DNA of 64,000 bases from Paraburkholderia agricolaris (GTDB taxonomy: Bacteria > Pseudomonadota > Gammaproteobacteria > Burkholderiales > Burkholderiaceae): contig NZ_QPER01000001.1 in assembly GCF_009455635.1 (NCBI RefSeq), forward strand, positions 310,001-374,000. Direction: 5' to 3'. Under the pieces are notes generated by a model that was not told where the DNA came from, did no database searches, and worked only from the letters and a program-made list of their open reading frames with translations. Position 1 is the first letter of the stretch; each line of letters opens with the position of its first letter. The position numbers and the translations under genes were made by a program. Below are positions 24,928 to 33,331 of this stretch, in pieces.

Positions 24928-26442
24928 ATGAAGATGCGCAAATTAATGATGTCCTTGCTGATGGCCGGTTCGCTGCTCGCGGGCGGTATCGGCGCCGCCC
25001 TCGCGGACGACGCTTCCGCCCCCGCAGCCGCCTCGGCAGCGGCTTCCGATACGACGGCGAGCGCGCCGGCACCGGACGCCTCGGCAGCACCTGCTGCTGC
25101 CGCGGCTTCGGCACCGGCCGCTGACGCGTCCGCCGCACCGGCTGCCAGCGCCGCCGCAGCCGCGCCGGCAGCCTCGGACGCCGCACCTGCCGCACCGACC
25201 GCGCCGTTCTCGGTCGATTCGTCGAAGATCAATTCGGGCGACACCGCCTGGATGCTGACCTCCACCGCGCTCGTGCTGTTCATGACGATCCCGGGTCTGG
25301 CGCTGTTCTACGGCGGCATGGTCCGCAAGAAGAACGTGCTCGCGATCCTGATGCAGAGCTTCGCGATTACGTGTCTGGTGTCGATCATCTGGGTCGTGAT
25401 CGGCTACAGCCTCGCGTTCACGCCGGGCAACTCGTTCATCGGCGGCTTCTCGCGCTTCTTCATGGCGGGCATGAACTACATCAAGGGCGACAAGGCGACC
25501 ACGCTGACGGTCAGCCACCTCGCCCCGACGATCCCGGAAACGGTCTACGTCGTTTATCAGATGACGTTCGCGATCATCACCCCGGCGCTGATCACGGGTG
25601 CGTTTGCCGACCGTATGAAGTTCTCAGCAATGCTGGTGTTCATGACGCTGTGGTCGATCATCGTCTACTCGCCGATCGCTCACATGGTCTGGGAACCGAC
25701 CGGCTGGCTGGCTAGCGCGGGCATCCTCGACTTCGCGGGCGGTACGGTGGTGCACATCAACGCCGGTATTGCGGCGCTGGTCTGCGCGCTGGTGCTCGGC
25801 AAGCGTATCGGCTACGGCAAGGAAGCGATGGCGCCGCACAATCTGACGCTCACGCTGATCGGTGGCGCCATGCTGTGGGTGGGCTGGTTCGGCTTCAACG
25901 CGGGTTCGGCAGTGGCAGCAGACGGCCGTGCCGGTTTCGCGATGTTCGCAACGCAAGTGGCAACCGCGGCAGCAGCACTGGCATGGATGTTCGCTGAATG
26001 GGCAGCCAAGGGTAAGCCGTCGGTACTCGGTATCGTGTCGGGTGCTGTGGCAGGTCTGGTGGCGATTACGCCGGCTTCGGGCTTCGTCGGTATGACGGGC
26101 TCGCTGGTGATCGGTATCGCGGCAGGCGTAATCTGCTTCTGGTCGGCCACTTGGCTCAAGCACAAGCTCGGTTACGACGATTCGCTCGACGCGTTCGGCG
26201 TGCACTGCATCGGCGGTATCGTGGGTGCGCTGCTGACCGGCGTGTTCGCGGTCAAGGACATCGGCGGTGCGGACGGCAGCGTGATCCTGCAAGCCAAGGG
26301 CGTGCTGACGACGCTGATCTACAGCGGCGTGGTGAGCTACATCCTGCTGAAGGTCATCGACATGACAATGGGTATCCGCGTGACGGAAGAAGAGGAACGC
26401 GAAGGCCTGGACGTGAGCCTGCACGGCGAACACGTCGAATAA
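24928..26442 (+). CDS. amtB: Ammonium transporter AmtB
   Basis: A 504-residue ammonium channel with a signal peptide (about 1-27). About 70 residues of almost pure Ala/Pro/Ser/Asp follow before helix 1 (TAWMLTSTALVLFMTIPGLA). The channel core is intact, with pore histidines expected in GGTVVHINAGIAAL and FGVHCIGGIVGALL. The C-terminal tail EGLDVSLHGEHVE is the segment contacted by GlnK. The long low-complexity periplasmic N-terminus is unusual against E. coli AmtB (428 aa). A strong terminator follows. Confidence 0.96.
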   Translation: MKMRKLMMSLLMAGSLLAGGIGAALADDASAPAAASAAASDTTASAPAPDASAAPAAAAASAPAADASAAPAASAAAAAPAASDAAPAAPTAPFSVDSSKINSGDTAWMLTSTALVLFMTIPGLALFYGGMVRKKNVLAILMQSFAITCLVSIIWVVIGYSLAFTPGNSFIGGFSRFFMAGMNYIKGDKATTLTVSHLAPTIPETVYVVYQMTFAIITPALITGAFADRMKFSAMLVFMTLWSIIVYSPIAHMVWEPTGWLASAGILDFAGGTVVHINAGIAALVCALVLGKRIGYGKEAMAPHNLTLTLIGGAMLWVGWFGFNAGSAVAADGRAGFAMFATQVATAAAALAWMFAEWAAKGKPSVLGIVSGAVAGLVAITPASGFVGMTGSLVIGIAAGVICFWSATWLKHKLGYDDSLDAFGVHCIGGIVGALLTGVFAVKDIGGADGSVILQAKGVLTTLIYSGVVSYILLKVIDMTMGIRVTEEEEREGLDVSLHGEHVE

Positions 26443-26497
26443 GGATTCCCCTGCAAGCCGAAGGGGCTTGCGGGTCAGCAACAAGCGCAGCGATTTT

Positions 26498-26525
26498 GGC
26501 CCGCCTTTATGGCGGGCTTTTTTAT
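26498..26525 (+). terminator. Rho-independent terminator after amtB
   Basis: GCCCGCC-TTTAT-GGCGGGC is followed directly by six T residues, 56 bp after the amtB stop. The remaining gap to gshA shows no gene. Confidence 0.9.
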
Positions 26526-26672
26526 TGCGGCCTATCTTGTAAACAGCAGATTTCCCTGCCTATCATCGCGATAGCGAGAATGCATTCGCATCCGCTTGCG
26601 AATGGAGAAACCGTCCCCAAATGGACAAAGCATTTGCTCTACAATCTTTTTTCTCCAGTCTGCGAGTGATCA

Positions 26673-27962
26673 ATGGTTCCGCACCTAGTTACGGCGTTAA
26701 ACGGCCCGCTGCTCGATCTCGAGCGGAAGATCCTCGACGCTACGCCCGCTATCGAACGCTGGTTCCGGCTTGAATGGCAGGAGCACACGCCGCCGTTCTA
26801 CTGTTCGGTCGATCTGCGTAACGCGGGGTTCAAGCTCGCACCGGTCGACACCAATCTGTTTCCCGGCGCATTCAACAATCTGCCGCAGGAAGTGCTGCCG
26901 CTTGCCGTGCAGGCCGCGATGGCGTCGATCGAAAAGATCTGCCCGGACGCGAAGAATCTGCTGGTGATTCCGGAGCGCCATACGCGCAACGCGTTTTATC
27001 TCGAGAATGTTGCCCGTCTGGCTGCGATCATGCGTCAGGCCGGCTTGAACGTGCGCTTCGGCACGCTCGACGAAAGCATCGTCGGGCCGGTCACGATTGC
27101 CTTGTCCGACGGCCAGAAGCTGGTGCTCGAACCGCTCGAGCGGTCGCAGCGGCGCCTCGGTCTGAAGAATTTCGACCCATGTTCGATTCTGCTGAACAAT
27201 GACCTGTCGGGCGGCATTCCGCCGGTGCTGGAAAATCTGCATGAGCAGTATTTGCTGCCGCCGCTGCACGCCGGCTGGGCCGTGCGCCGCAAATCGACAC
27301 ATTTCTCCTGCTATGACGACGTCGCGAAGAAGTTCGCGAAAATGGTCGAAATCGATCCGTGGATGATCAATCCGTACTTCGCGCATGTCGAAGGGGTCGA
27401 TTTCCAGGAGCGCACGGGTGAAGAAGCGCTGGCCGATGCGATCGACGGCGTGCTCAAGAAGATCGCCAGGAAGTATCGCGAGTACGGCATTTCCGAGAAA
27501 CCGTATGTTGTCATCAAATCGGATGCGGGCACCTATGGCATGGGTGTGATGACCGTGCACGACGCGTCGGAAGTGGCCGCGCTGACCAAGCGCGAGCGCG
27601 CCAAGATGGCCGCCACCAAAGACGGCCTCGAAGTGCATGACGTGATCGTGCAGGAAGGCGTGTACACCTTCGAGCGGATCGGCGAGGAAGTGGCCGAGCC
27701 GGTGGTGTATATGATCGACCGTTACGTGGTCGGCGGCTTCTACCGCGTGCACGGCAGCCGCGAGCGCGATCAGAATCTGAACGCACCGGGCATGCACTTC
27801 GTGCCGCTCGGCTTCGAGCATACGGCGCTGCCGGATGCGCATGCCAAGCCCGGCGCGGCGGTGCCGAACCGTTTCTATATGTACGGCGTGGTGGCGCGAC
27901 TCGGGTTGCTGGCCGCATCGGTCGAACTGGAAAAGACCGATCCGGAAGCGATTCAGGTTTAA
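26673..27962 (+). CDS. gshA: Glutamate-cysteine ligase (proteobacterial GshA type)
   Basis: A 429-residue enzyme that joins glutamate and cysteine, the first step of glutathione synthesis. It belongs to the GshA class found in beta- and acidophilic gamma-proteobacteria and is not similar to E. coli GshA. Visible blocks are FYCSVDLRNAGFKLAPVDTN, FPGAFNNL, VIKSDAGTYGMGVMTV and FERIGEEVAEPVVYMIDRY, which resemble an ATP-grasp nucleotide site. The annotation also rests on gshB following after 102 bp. Confidence 0.9.
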   Translation: MVPHLVTALNGPLLDLERKILDATPAIERWFRLEWQEHTPPFYCSVDLRNAGFKLAPVDTNLFPGAFNNLPQEVLPLAVQAAMASIEKICPDAKNLLVIPERHTRNAFYLENVARLAAIMRQAGLNVRFGTLDESIVGPVTIALSDGQKLVLEPLERSQRRLGLKNFDPCSILLNNDLSGGIPPVLENLHEQYLLPPLHAGWAVRRKSTHFSCYDDVAKKFAKMVEIDPWMINPYFAHVEGVDFQERTGEEALADAIDGVLKKIARKYREYGISEKPYVVIKSDAGTYGMGVMTVHDASEVAALTKRERAKMAATKDGLEVHDVIVQEGVYTFERIGEEVAEPVVYMIDRYVVGGFYRVHGSRERDQNLNAPGMHFVPLGFEHTALPDAHAKPGAAVPNRFYMYGVVARLGLLAASVELEKTDPEAIQV

Positions 27963-28064
27963 ATCTCGCGAGATGGGCGAAAAGCGGCGTGCGTGCCGCC
28001 GTCGCCATTTTCACCGACCCTATTGACGATCAATGCCAAGCCCTAAGGGCGCACCGGAATCCTC

Positions 28065-29021
28065 ATGGACATTCTTTTCATCGCCGATCCGCTTACGCAG
28101 TTCAAGATCTACAAAGACTCGACCTACGCGATGATGGCCGAAGCCGCGCGCCGTGGCCATACGCTTTACACCTGCGAGCCGAAGCATCTGGCGTGGACAG
28201 GCGGCGACGTCGAGGCGAACGTGCAGCGCTTTGCGATCGTCGGCGACGTGACGGACCTGCATCGCGATACCTGGTACGCCGCCGAAGCAGCCGCGCCGCG
28301 TTCGCTGAAACAATTCAGCGCGGTGGTGATGCGTAAAGACCCGCCGTTCGATATGGAATACGTGACGTCGACCTGGCTGCTGGAAATGGCCGAGCGCGGC
28401 GGCGCGCGCATCTTCAACAAGCCGCAGGCGATTCGCGATCATTCGGAAAAACTGGCGATCGGCGAGTTTGCGCAATTCGTGGCGCCGACCTTGGTGACGC
28501 GCGACGCCGCCCGCTTGCGCGCTTTCCATGAAGAACACGGCGACGTGATCCTGAAGCCGCTCGACGGCATGGGCGGCATGGGCGTGTTTCGCGTGAAGGC
28601 CGACGGCATGAATCTGGGCTCGATCATCGAAATGCTGAGCCACGACGGCGCGCGCTCGGTGATGGCGCAAAAATTCATCCCCGAAATCAAGGAAGGCGAC
28701 AAGCGCATTCTGCTGATCGGCGGCGAAGCGGTGCCGTTTTCGCTCGCGCGGATTCCTCAGGGTAATGAGGTGCGCGGCAATCTGGCGGCTGGCGGACTGG
28801 GCGTGGCTCGACCGCTCACTGAGCACGACCGCAAGATCGCCGACACGCTCGCGCCGGTGCTCGCCGCACGCGGTCTGCTGCTGGTCGGGCTGGACGCGAT
28901 CGGCGACTGGCTCACCGAGGTGAACGTGACGAGCCCGACATGTTTCCGCGAGATCATGGATCAGACCGGCTTCGACGTCGCGGCGATGTTCATCGACGCG
29001 CTGGAGCGCGCGGCAGCTTGA
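28065..29021 (+). CDS. gshB: Glutathione synthetase
   Basis: A 318-residue ATP-grasp ligase that adds glycine to gamma-glutamylcysteine. It has the GshB N-terminus (MDILFIADPLTQFKIYKDST), the catalytic loop DVILKPLDGMGGMGVFRV and the metal-binding end GDWLTEVNVTSPTCFREI. Length and motifs match the E. coli enzyme. It follows gshA and precedes PTS genes after a 342-bp gap. The stop codon is the start of an 11-bp tandem duplication. Confidence 0.96.
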   Translation: MDILFIADPLTQFKIYKDSTYAMMAEAARRGHTLYTCEPKHLAWTGGDVEANVQRFAIVGDVTDLHRDTWYAAEAAAPRSLKQFSAVVMRKDPPFDMEYVTSTWLLEMAERGGARIFNKPQAIRDHSEKLAIGEFAQFVAPTLVTRDAARLRAFHEEHGDVILKPLDGMGGMGVFRVKADGMNLGSIIEMLSHDGARSVMAQKFIPEIKEGDKRILLIGGEAVPFSLARIPQGNEVRGNLAAGGLGVARPLTEHDRKIADTLAPVLAARGLLLVGLDAIGDWLTEVNVTSPTCFREIMDQTGFDVAAMFIDALERAAA

Positions 29022-29040
29022 GGCGCAACTGAGGCGCAAC
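29019..29040. repeat. 11-bp tandem duplication at the gshB stop codon
   Basis: TGAGGCGCAAC occurs twice in direct succession, and the first copy starts with the gshB stop codon. The rest of the 342-bp gap (29022-29363) holds a sigma-70-like promoter at 29103-29130 and an ACCGGG-TTTCGT-CCCGGT hairpin at 29309-29326, giving the PTS message a leader of roughly 230 nt. Confidence 0.7.
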
Positions 29041-29102
29041 CCTTGAATGGCCGCCATGGCCCCCAAACTGTGTAGTAAATCCGCATCAAGCGAGACACCG
29101 GC

Positions 29103-29130
29103 TTTGGCGCGAAAATGAGCCTGATACAAT
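29103..29130 (+). promoter_or_regulatory. Candidate sigma-70 promoter for the PTS genes
   Basis: TTTGGC (29103-29108), 16-bp spacer, TACAAT (29125-29130). It precedes the EIIA gene by about 230 bp. The -35 is weak and the assignment is tentative. Confidence 0.4.
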
Positions 29131-29363
29131 GCCCGCTCTCCCGCACCAAGCCGCATCGAGGGCGTCTGCGAGGCGCTGCAGGCATGGATTGCGGACTGTA
29201 GGCGAGTTGTTTTCCGCCAACGCCGTCGCGGCATCAGGCGACGCGGGCCGCTCGCCAGATAGTGCGTTCCGGCGCTCCCGACCCACGGCCGGTCGAGGGT
29301 GCTTACGAACCGGGTTTCGTCCCGGTCCACGGTTCGGGGCCGATCTTTTGCAGTAAGGCTGAC

Positions 29364-29852
29364 ATGGCAGGCATTCTGATCATTGCGCACGCTCCGTTCG
29401 CCACCGCGTTGCGCGATTGTATTTCGCACATTTACGGTGGCTTGCCGGCGCGTATCGGTGTGATCGACGTATCGCCGGATTGCGATCCGGCACAGCAGGT
29501 TGCATTCGCGCATTCGGAGATCGAGCGGCTCAAGGAAGAAAACGGCGCGCTCGTGCTCACTGACATGTTTGGCGCCACGCCGGCGAATATCGCCGGGCGA
29601 CTCGCCTCGGTGCCGAACGTCCGCGTGCTGTGCGGCGTCAATCTGCCGATGCTGGTGCGCGCGGTCTGTTATCGCGCCACGCCGCTCGACACGCTGGTCG
29701 ACAAGGCGCTCGCCGGAGCCACCAAGGGCGTGCATGCAATCGGACCTGCCACGCCGGCACCGGTTGCGCCTCCCGCGGGATCCGGCGACTGTTTGCCCGC
29801 GTTGCCACCCGAGGCCGACCTGACCCAGAAAGTGGGCTCGACCGGGTTGTAA
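29364..29852 (+). CDS. PTS EIIA component, mannose type
   Basis: A 162-residue EIIA-Man domain protein. The phosphorylation histidine is H9 in MAGILIIAHAPFATAL, and VLTDMFGATPANIA is the second family motif. The start is ATG 29364 with AAGG upstream; the open frame extends to 29262 without a ribosome-binding site. No EIIB, EIIC or EIID gene is next to it, and HPr and EI follow. In related betaproteobacteria this incomplete PTS is regarded as regulatory, not a sugar transporter. The C-terminal 35 residues are Pro/Ala-rich. Confidence 0.9.
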   Translation: MAGILIIAHAPFATALRDCISHIYGGLPARIGVIDVSPDCDPAQQVAFAHSEIERLKEENGALVLTDMFGATPANIAGRLASVPNVRVLCGVNLPMLVRAVCYRATPLDTLVDKALAGATKGVHAIGPATPAPVAPPAGSGDCLPALPPEADLTQKVGSTGL

Positions 29853-29958
29853 GCGGACCGTACGGTTTTAAACGATTGCGATCGGGTTGCGGCCCGATTG
29901 CAGCTGGTTTGCAGTTTCACCTTTCACCACAACATTCACCCGCGCTTCGGACCATCAC

Positions 29959-30228
29959 ATGCTGCAACAGGAAACGACTATTGTGAACAAGCTGGGGCTG
30001 CACGCGCGCGCGTCGGCCAAGTTGACGCAACTCGCGGGCAACTACCAGGCGGAAATCTGGATGAGCCGCAATGGCCGCCGTATCAACGCCAAGAGCATCA
30101 TGGGTGTGATGATGCTGGCCGCGGGTATAGGCAGCACGGTGCTGATCGAAACCGAGGGCACCGACGAGAAAGAGGCAATGGACGCATTGCTGAAACTGAT
30201 TGCCGATAAATTTGGCGAAGGTCAGTGA
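29959..30228 (+). CDS. ptsH: Phosphocarrier protein HPr
   Basis: An 89-residue HPr of normal length. H15 (KLGLHARASAKL) accepts phosphate from EI and S46 (NAKSIMGVM) is the potential HPr-kinase site. It lies between EIIA-Man and EI, 106 bp after the former. A strong terminator follows, so ptsI is probably partly or wholly transcribed from its own promoter. Confidence 0.96.
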   Translation: MLQQETTIVNKLGLHARASAKLTQLAGNYQAEIWMSRNGRRINAKSIMGVMMLAAGIGSTVLIETEGTDEKEAMDALLKLIADKFGEGQ

Positions 30229-30256
30229 ATTCGCGCGTTCTCTTTGCCTGAAGCAA

Positions 30257-30287
30257 AATGCCGCGGCTGTCCGCGGCATTTTTTTTA
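30257..30287 (+). terminator. Rho-independent terminator between ptsH and ptsI
   Basis: ATGCCGCGG-CTGT-CCGCGGCAT is followed by eight T residues, 30 bp after the ptsH stop. The rest of the 314-bp gap to ptsI contains a TATAAT at 30472-30477, overlapping an ATAATGACAATGAGAG stretch, and no gene. Confidence 0.92.
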
Positions 30288-30542
30288 GCGCGAGACAATC
30301 GTGCAAGAGTAGTGCACGAGCGGTGCGAAGGCGCATGAGCCGATAGTGCCGGCGGCGCGTGGGGAGCGTTGCCGGAACGCCGGGCCAATGAAGGCGCATT
30401 GTCGTGGCCGCTTACGGTATTTCGTGCTGCGCTGCACACAGCCCCGACGTACTTGCAAAGGGCGCGGAATTTATAATGACAATGAGAGTCTGAGAGCATT
30501 GCAGCGGTTTGCCGCGGCATCACACAACTAGAGGAGGTGCGC

Positions 30543-32291
30543 GTGTCATTCACGCTGCATGGAATTCCCGTGTCACGCGGTATCGCCATCGGGCGGGCTT
30601 ATCTGATCGCCCCGGCTGCACTTGACGTAGACCACTATTTGATCGAACCCGCCCAGATCGAGGGCGAGATCGAGCGTTTCCGCACGGCCCAGCAACAGGT
30701 GCATCAAGAACTCGACGCGTTGCGCGCCGATCTTGCCGCGGATGCGCCGAGCGAAATGGGCGCGTTCATCAACGTTCATTCAATGATCCTGAACGATGCG
30801 ATGCTCGTGCAGGAAACCATCGACCTGATCCGCACGCGCCGCTACAACGTCGAGTGGGCGCTGACCGAACAACTCGAGCGCCTGTCGCGCCATTTCGACG
30901 ATATCGAAGACGAATACCTGCGTGAACGCAAAGCGGACATCGAACAGGTGGTCGAGCGCGTGCTGAAGGCGCTCGCCGGCGCGACGGGGGCGCTGGTGGA
31001 CGGCGTGCACGGTACCTGTGACGAGATGATTGTGGTCGCGCACGACATCGCGCCGGCCGACATGATGCAATTCAAAACGCAAACGTTTCAGGGTTTCGTC
31101 ACCGATCTGGGCGGACGGACCTCGCATACGGCGATCGTCGCGCGCAGTCTCGGCATTCCGGCGGCGGTCGGCGTGCAGCATGCGAGCGCGCTGATCCGGC
31201 AGGACGACCTGATCATTGTCGACGGCGATCACGGCATTGTGATCGTCGATCCCGCGCCGATCGTGCTGGAAGAGTACTCATACCGGCAGAGCGAAAAGGC
31301 GCTTGAGCAGCGCAAGCTGCAACGGCTGAAGTTCTCGCCCACGCAGACGCTGTGCGGCACGCGTATTGAACTGTGCGCGAACATCGAATTGCCGGAGGAC
31401 GCGCGCGCAGCGGTCGATTCCGGCGCGACCGGGGTGGGCCTGTTCCGCACCGAGTTTCTGTTCATGAATCACAAGCACCACATGCCGGAAGAGGAGGAGC
31501 AGTTTGCAGCCTACCGGCGCGCGGTCGAGCTGATGAACGGCTTGCCGGTAACGATCCGTACGATCGACGTCGGCGCCGACAAGCCACTCGATTCGATGGG
31601 AGGCGGCGACGGCTACGAAACCGCACCGAACCCCGCTTTGGGGCTCAGAGCGATTCGCTGGAGCCTCTCCGAGCCGCAGATGTTCCTGACGCAGTTGCGT
31701 GCGATTCTCCGCGCGTCGGCGTTCGGCAAGGTGAAGATTCTGATTCCGATGCTCGCGCATGCGCAGGAGATCGATCAGACGCTCGATCTGATTCGCGAAG
31801 CCAAGCGGCAGCTTGACGATGCCGGCATCGCCTACGATCCGAACGTGCAGGTTGGCGCGATGATCGAGATTCCGGCTGCCGCGATTGCGTTGCCGCTGTT
31901 TCTCAAGCGGCTGGATTTTCTGTCGATCGGCACGAACGATCTGATCCAGTACACGCTGGCGATCGATCGCGCGGATAACTCCGTCGCGCATCTATACGAC
32001 CCGCTGCATCCGGCGGTGCTGCATCTGATCGCCTTTACGCTGCGTGAGGCGAAGCGGGCGGGGGTGCCGGTGTCGGTATGCGGCGAGATGGCGGGCGATC
32101 CGGCGTTGACGCGTCTGTTGCTCGGCATGGGTCTCACCGAGTTTTCGATGCATCCGAGCCAGTTGCTGGTGGTCAAGCAGGAAGTCCTGCGCTCGCATCT
32201 GAAGACGCTCGAGAAGCCGGTGGCCGACGTGCTGGCTTCGTTCGAACCGGAAGAAGTACAGGCGGCCCTCAAGCGTGTGGTGCTGGCTTGA
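30543..32291 (+). CDS. ptsI: PTS enzyme I (PEP-protein phosphotransferase)
   Basis: A 582-residue EI that passes phosphate from PEP to HPr. The active histidine is H195 in GGRTSHTAIVARSLGIP, the PEP-binding TIM barrel has GVGLFRTEFLFM and SIGTNDLIQYTLAIDR, and the catalytic C513 is in VSVCGEMAGDPA. GTG 30543 is chosen because GAGGAGG ends five bases before it; the in-frame GTG at 30537 lies inside that site. It serves the EIIA-Man/HPr pair upstream. A second EI is fused in nagF at 59828. Confidence 0.95.
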   Translation: MSFTLHGIPVSRGIAIGRAYLIAPAALDVDHYLIEPAQIEGEIERFRTAQQQVHQELDALRADLAADAPSEMGAFINVHSMILNDAMLVQETIDLIRTRRYNVEWALTEQLERLSRHFDDIEDEYLRERKADIEQVVERVLKALAGATGALVDGVHGTCDEMIVVAHDIAPADMMQFKTQTFQGFVTDLGGRTSHTAIVARSLGIPAAVGVQHASALIRQDDLIIVDGDHGIVIVDPAPIVLEEYSYRQSEKALEQRKLQRLKFSPTQTLCGTRIELCANIELPEDARAAVDSGATGVGLFRTEFLFMNHKHHMPEEEEQFAAYRRAVELMNGLPVTIRTIDVGADKPLDSMGGGDGYETAPNPALGLRAIRWSLSEPQMFLTQLRAILRASAFGKVKILIPMLAHAQEIDQTLDLIREAKRQLDDAGIAYDPNVQVGAMIEIPAAAIALPLFLKRLDFLSIGTNDLIQYTLAIDRADNSVAHLYDPLHPAVLHLIAFTLREAKRAGVPVSVCGEMAGDPALTRLLLGMGLTEFSMHPSQLLVVKQEVLRSHLKTLEKPVADVLASFEPEEVQAALKRVVLA

Positions 32292-32319
32292 AACTGAAGA
32301 TTGCTTAGGTTCAAACGGA

Positions 32320-32347
32320 AAACGCCGCACATGTGCGGCGTTTTTTA
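32320..32347. terminator. Bidirectional terminator between ptsI and moeB
   Basis: AACGCCGCAC and GTGCGGCGTT pair almost without loop and are flanked by an A-rich and a T-rich side (TTTTTT), so the hairpin can end both convergent transcripts. Confidence 0.9.
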
Positions 32348-32365
32348 TTCGGGTCTCGTTCGGAC

Positions 32366-33124
32366 TCAAACGTGATGCCGTTGCCCACATACCGGGCAAT
32401 CCGGCTGGCGCGCAATGCGCATCGTGTTCCATTCCATTCGCAGCGAATCGAGCATCGTGAGGCGGCCCACCAGCGGCGTGCCGATTTCGCCGATCACTTT
32501 TAGCGCTTCAGCGGCCTGCATTGAACCAATGATGCCGACCGTGGGCGCGAACACGCCCATGGTCGAGCACGCGACTTCCTCGAACGGCTGATCTTCAGGG
32601 AACACGCACGCATAGCAGGGCGACGTTTCGTCGCGGAAATCGAAGGTGCTGATCTGGCCGTCGAAGCGCAACGCCGCACCCGACACCAGCGGCACGCCGT
32701 GTTTTACGCATGCCCGGTTGATCGCGTGGCGGGTCGCGAAGTTGTCGGTGCAATCCAGCACGACGGTGGCGTGCGGCACCTCGCGATCGAGCCACGCATC
32801 GTCGACACGTTCGGCTACCGCGTTCACCACCACCTCGGGATTGATCTGGGCGATCGCGTCGCGCCCGGACTCCACCTTCTTGCGCCCGACCGACGCGCTC
32901 ACGTGCAGAATCTGCCGCTGCAGATTGGTCAGGTCGACCGTATCGGCATCGACCAGCGTCAGGCGACCGACGCCTGCCGCCGCCAGATACATCGCCGCAG
33001 GCGAGCCCAGACCGCCCGCACCGACGATGATCGCGTGCGCGTCGATAAAGCGCTGCTGCGCCTCGATGCCGATTTCGTCGACGAGGATATGGCGGGAATA
33101 GCGGAGGAGTTGATCGTCGTTCAT
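32366..33124 (-). CDS. moeB: MoeB/ThiF-family sulfur-carrier adenylyltransferase
   Basis: A 252-residue E1-like enzyme that adenylates the C-terminus of a sulfur-carrier protein (MoaD or ThiS). It has the ATP motif GAGGLGSP (35-42), the VDLTNLQRQ helix, VLDCTDNFATRH and two zinc-binding pairs, CYAC and CPVC. There is no C-terminal rhodanese domain. MoeB versus ThiF cannot be settled from sequence; no moaD or thiS is next to it. It is the last gene of a possible gpmA-ctpA-moeB unit, although gaps of 207 and 311 bp argue for internal promoters. Confidence 0.85.
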   Translation of the reverse strand: MNDDQLLRYSRHILVDEIGIEAQQRFIDAHAIIVGAGGLGSPAAMYLAAAGVGRLTLVDADTVDLTNLQRQILHVSASVGRKKVESGRDAIAQINPEVVVNAVAERVDDAWLDREVPHATVVLDCTDNFATRHAINRACVKHGVPLVSGAALRFDGQISTFDFRDETSPCYACVFPEDQPFEEVACSTMGVFAPTVGIIGSMQAAEALKVIGEIGTPLVGRLTMLDSLRMEWNTMRIARQPDCPVCGQRHHV

Positions 33125-33331
33125 GGCGGGGCGCGTGGAGTGTCGCGCAATGAAGAGCAGGGCCGGCGGCCTGCCATGCGCGTTTTCGTTATTTTAATCG
33201 CGCGAGGACGTGGGTGTTCGTGCTGGTGCTGGGGTTGGGTATTGCGCTACGTATTGCGATGCATGCTCCAGCGTCCACAGCGACGTGCGCTCGCAGCCGA
33301 ACAGACTGCGAGGGCACGTTGGGCTTGCCGC

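Noticed and set aside
28020-29735. A 571-codon open frame on the minus strand
   Set aside because: It is antisense to gshB and the EIIA gene and spans their promoter gap without any recognisable domain.
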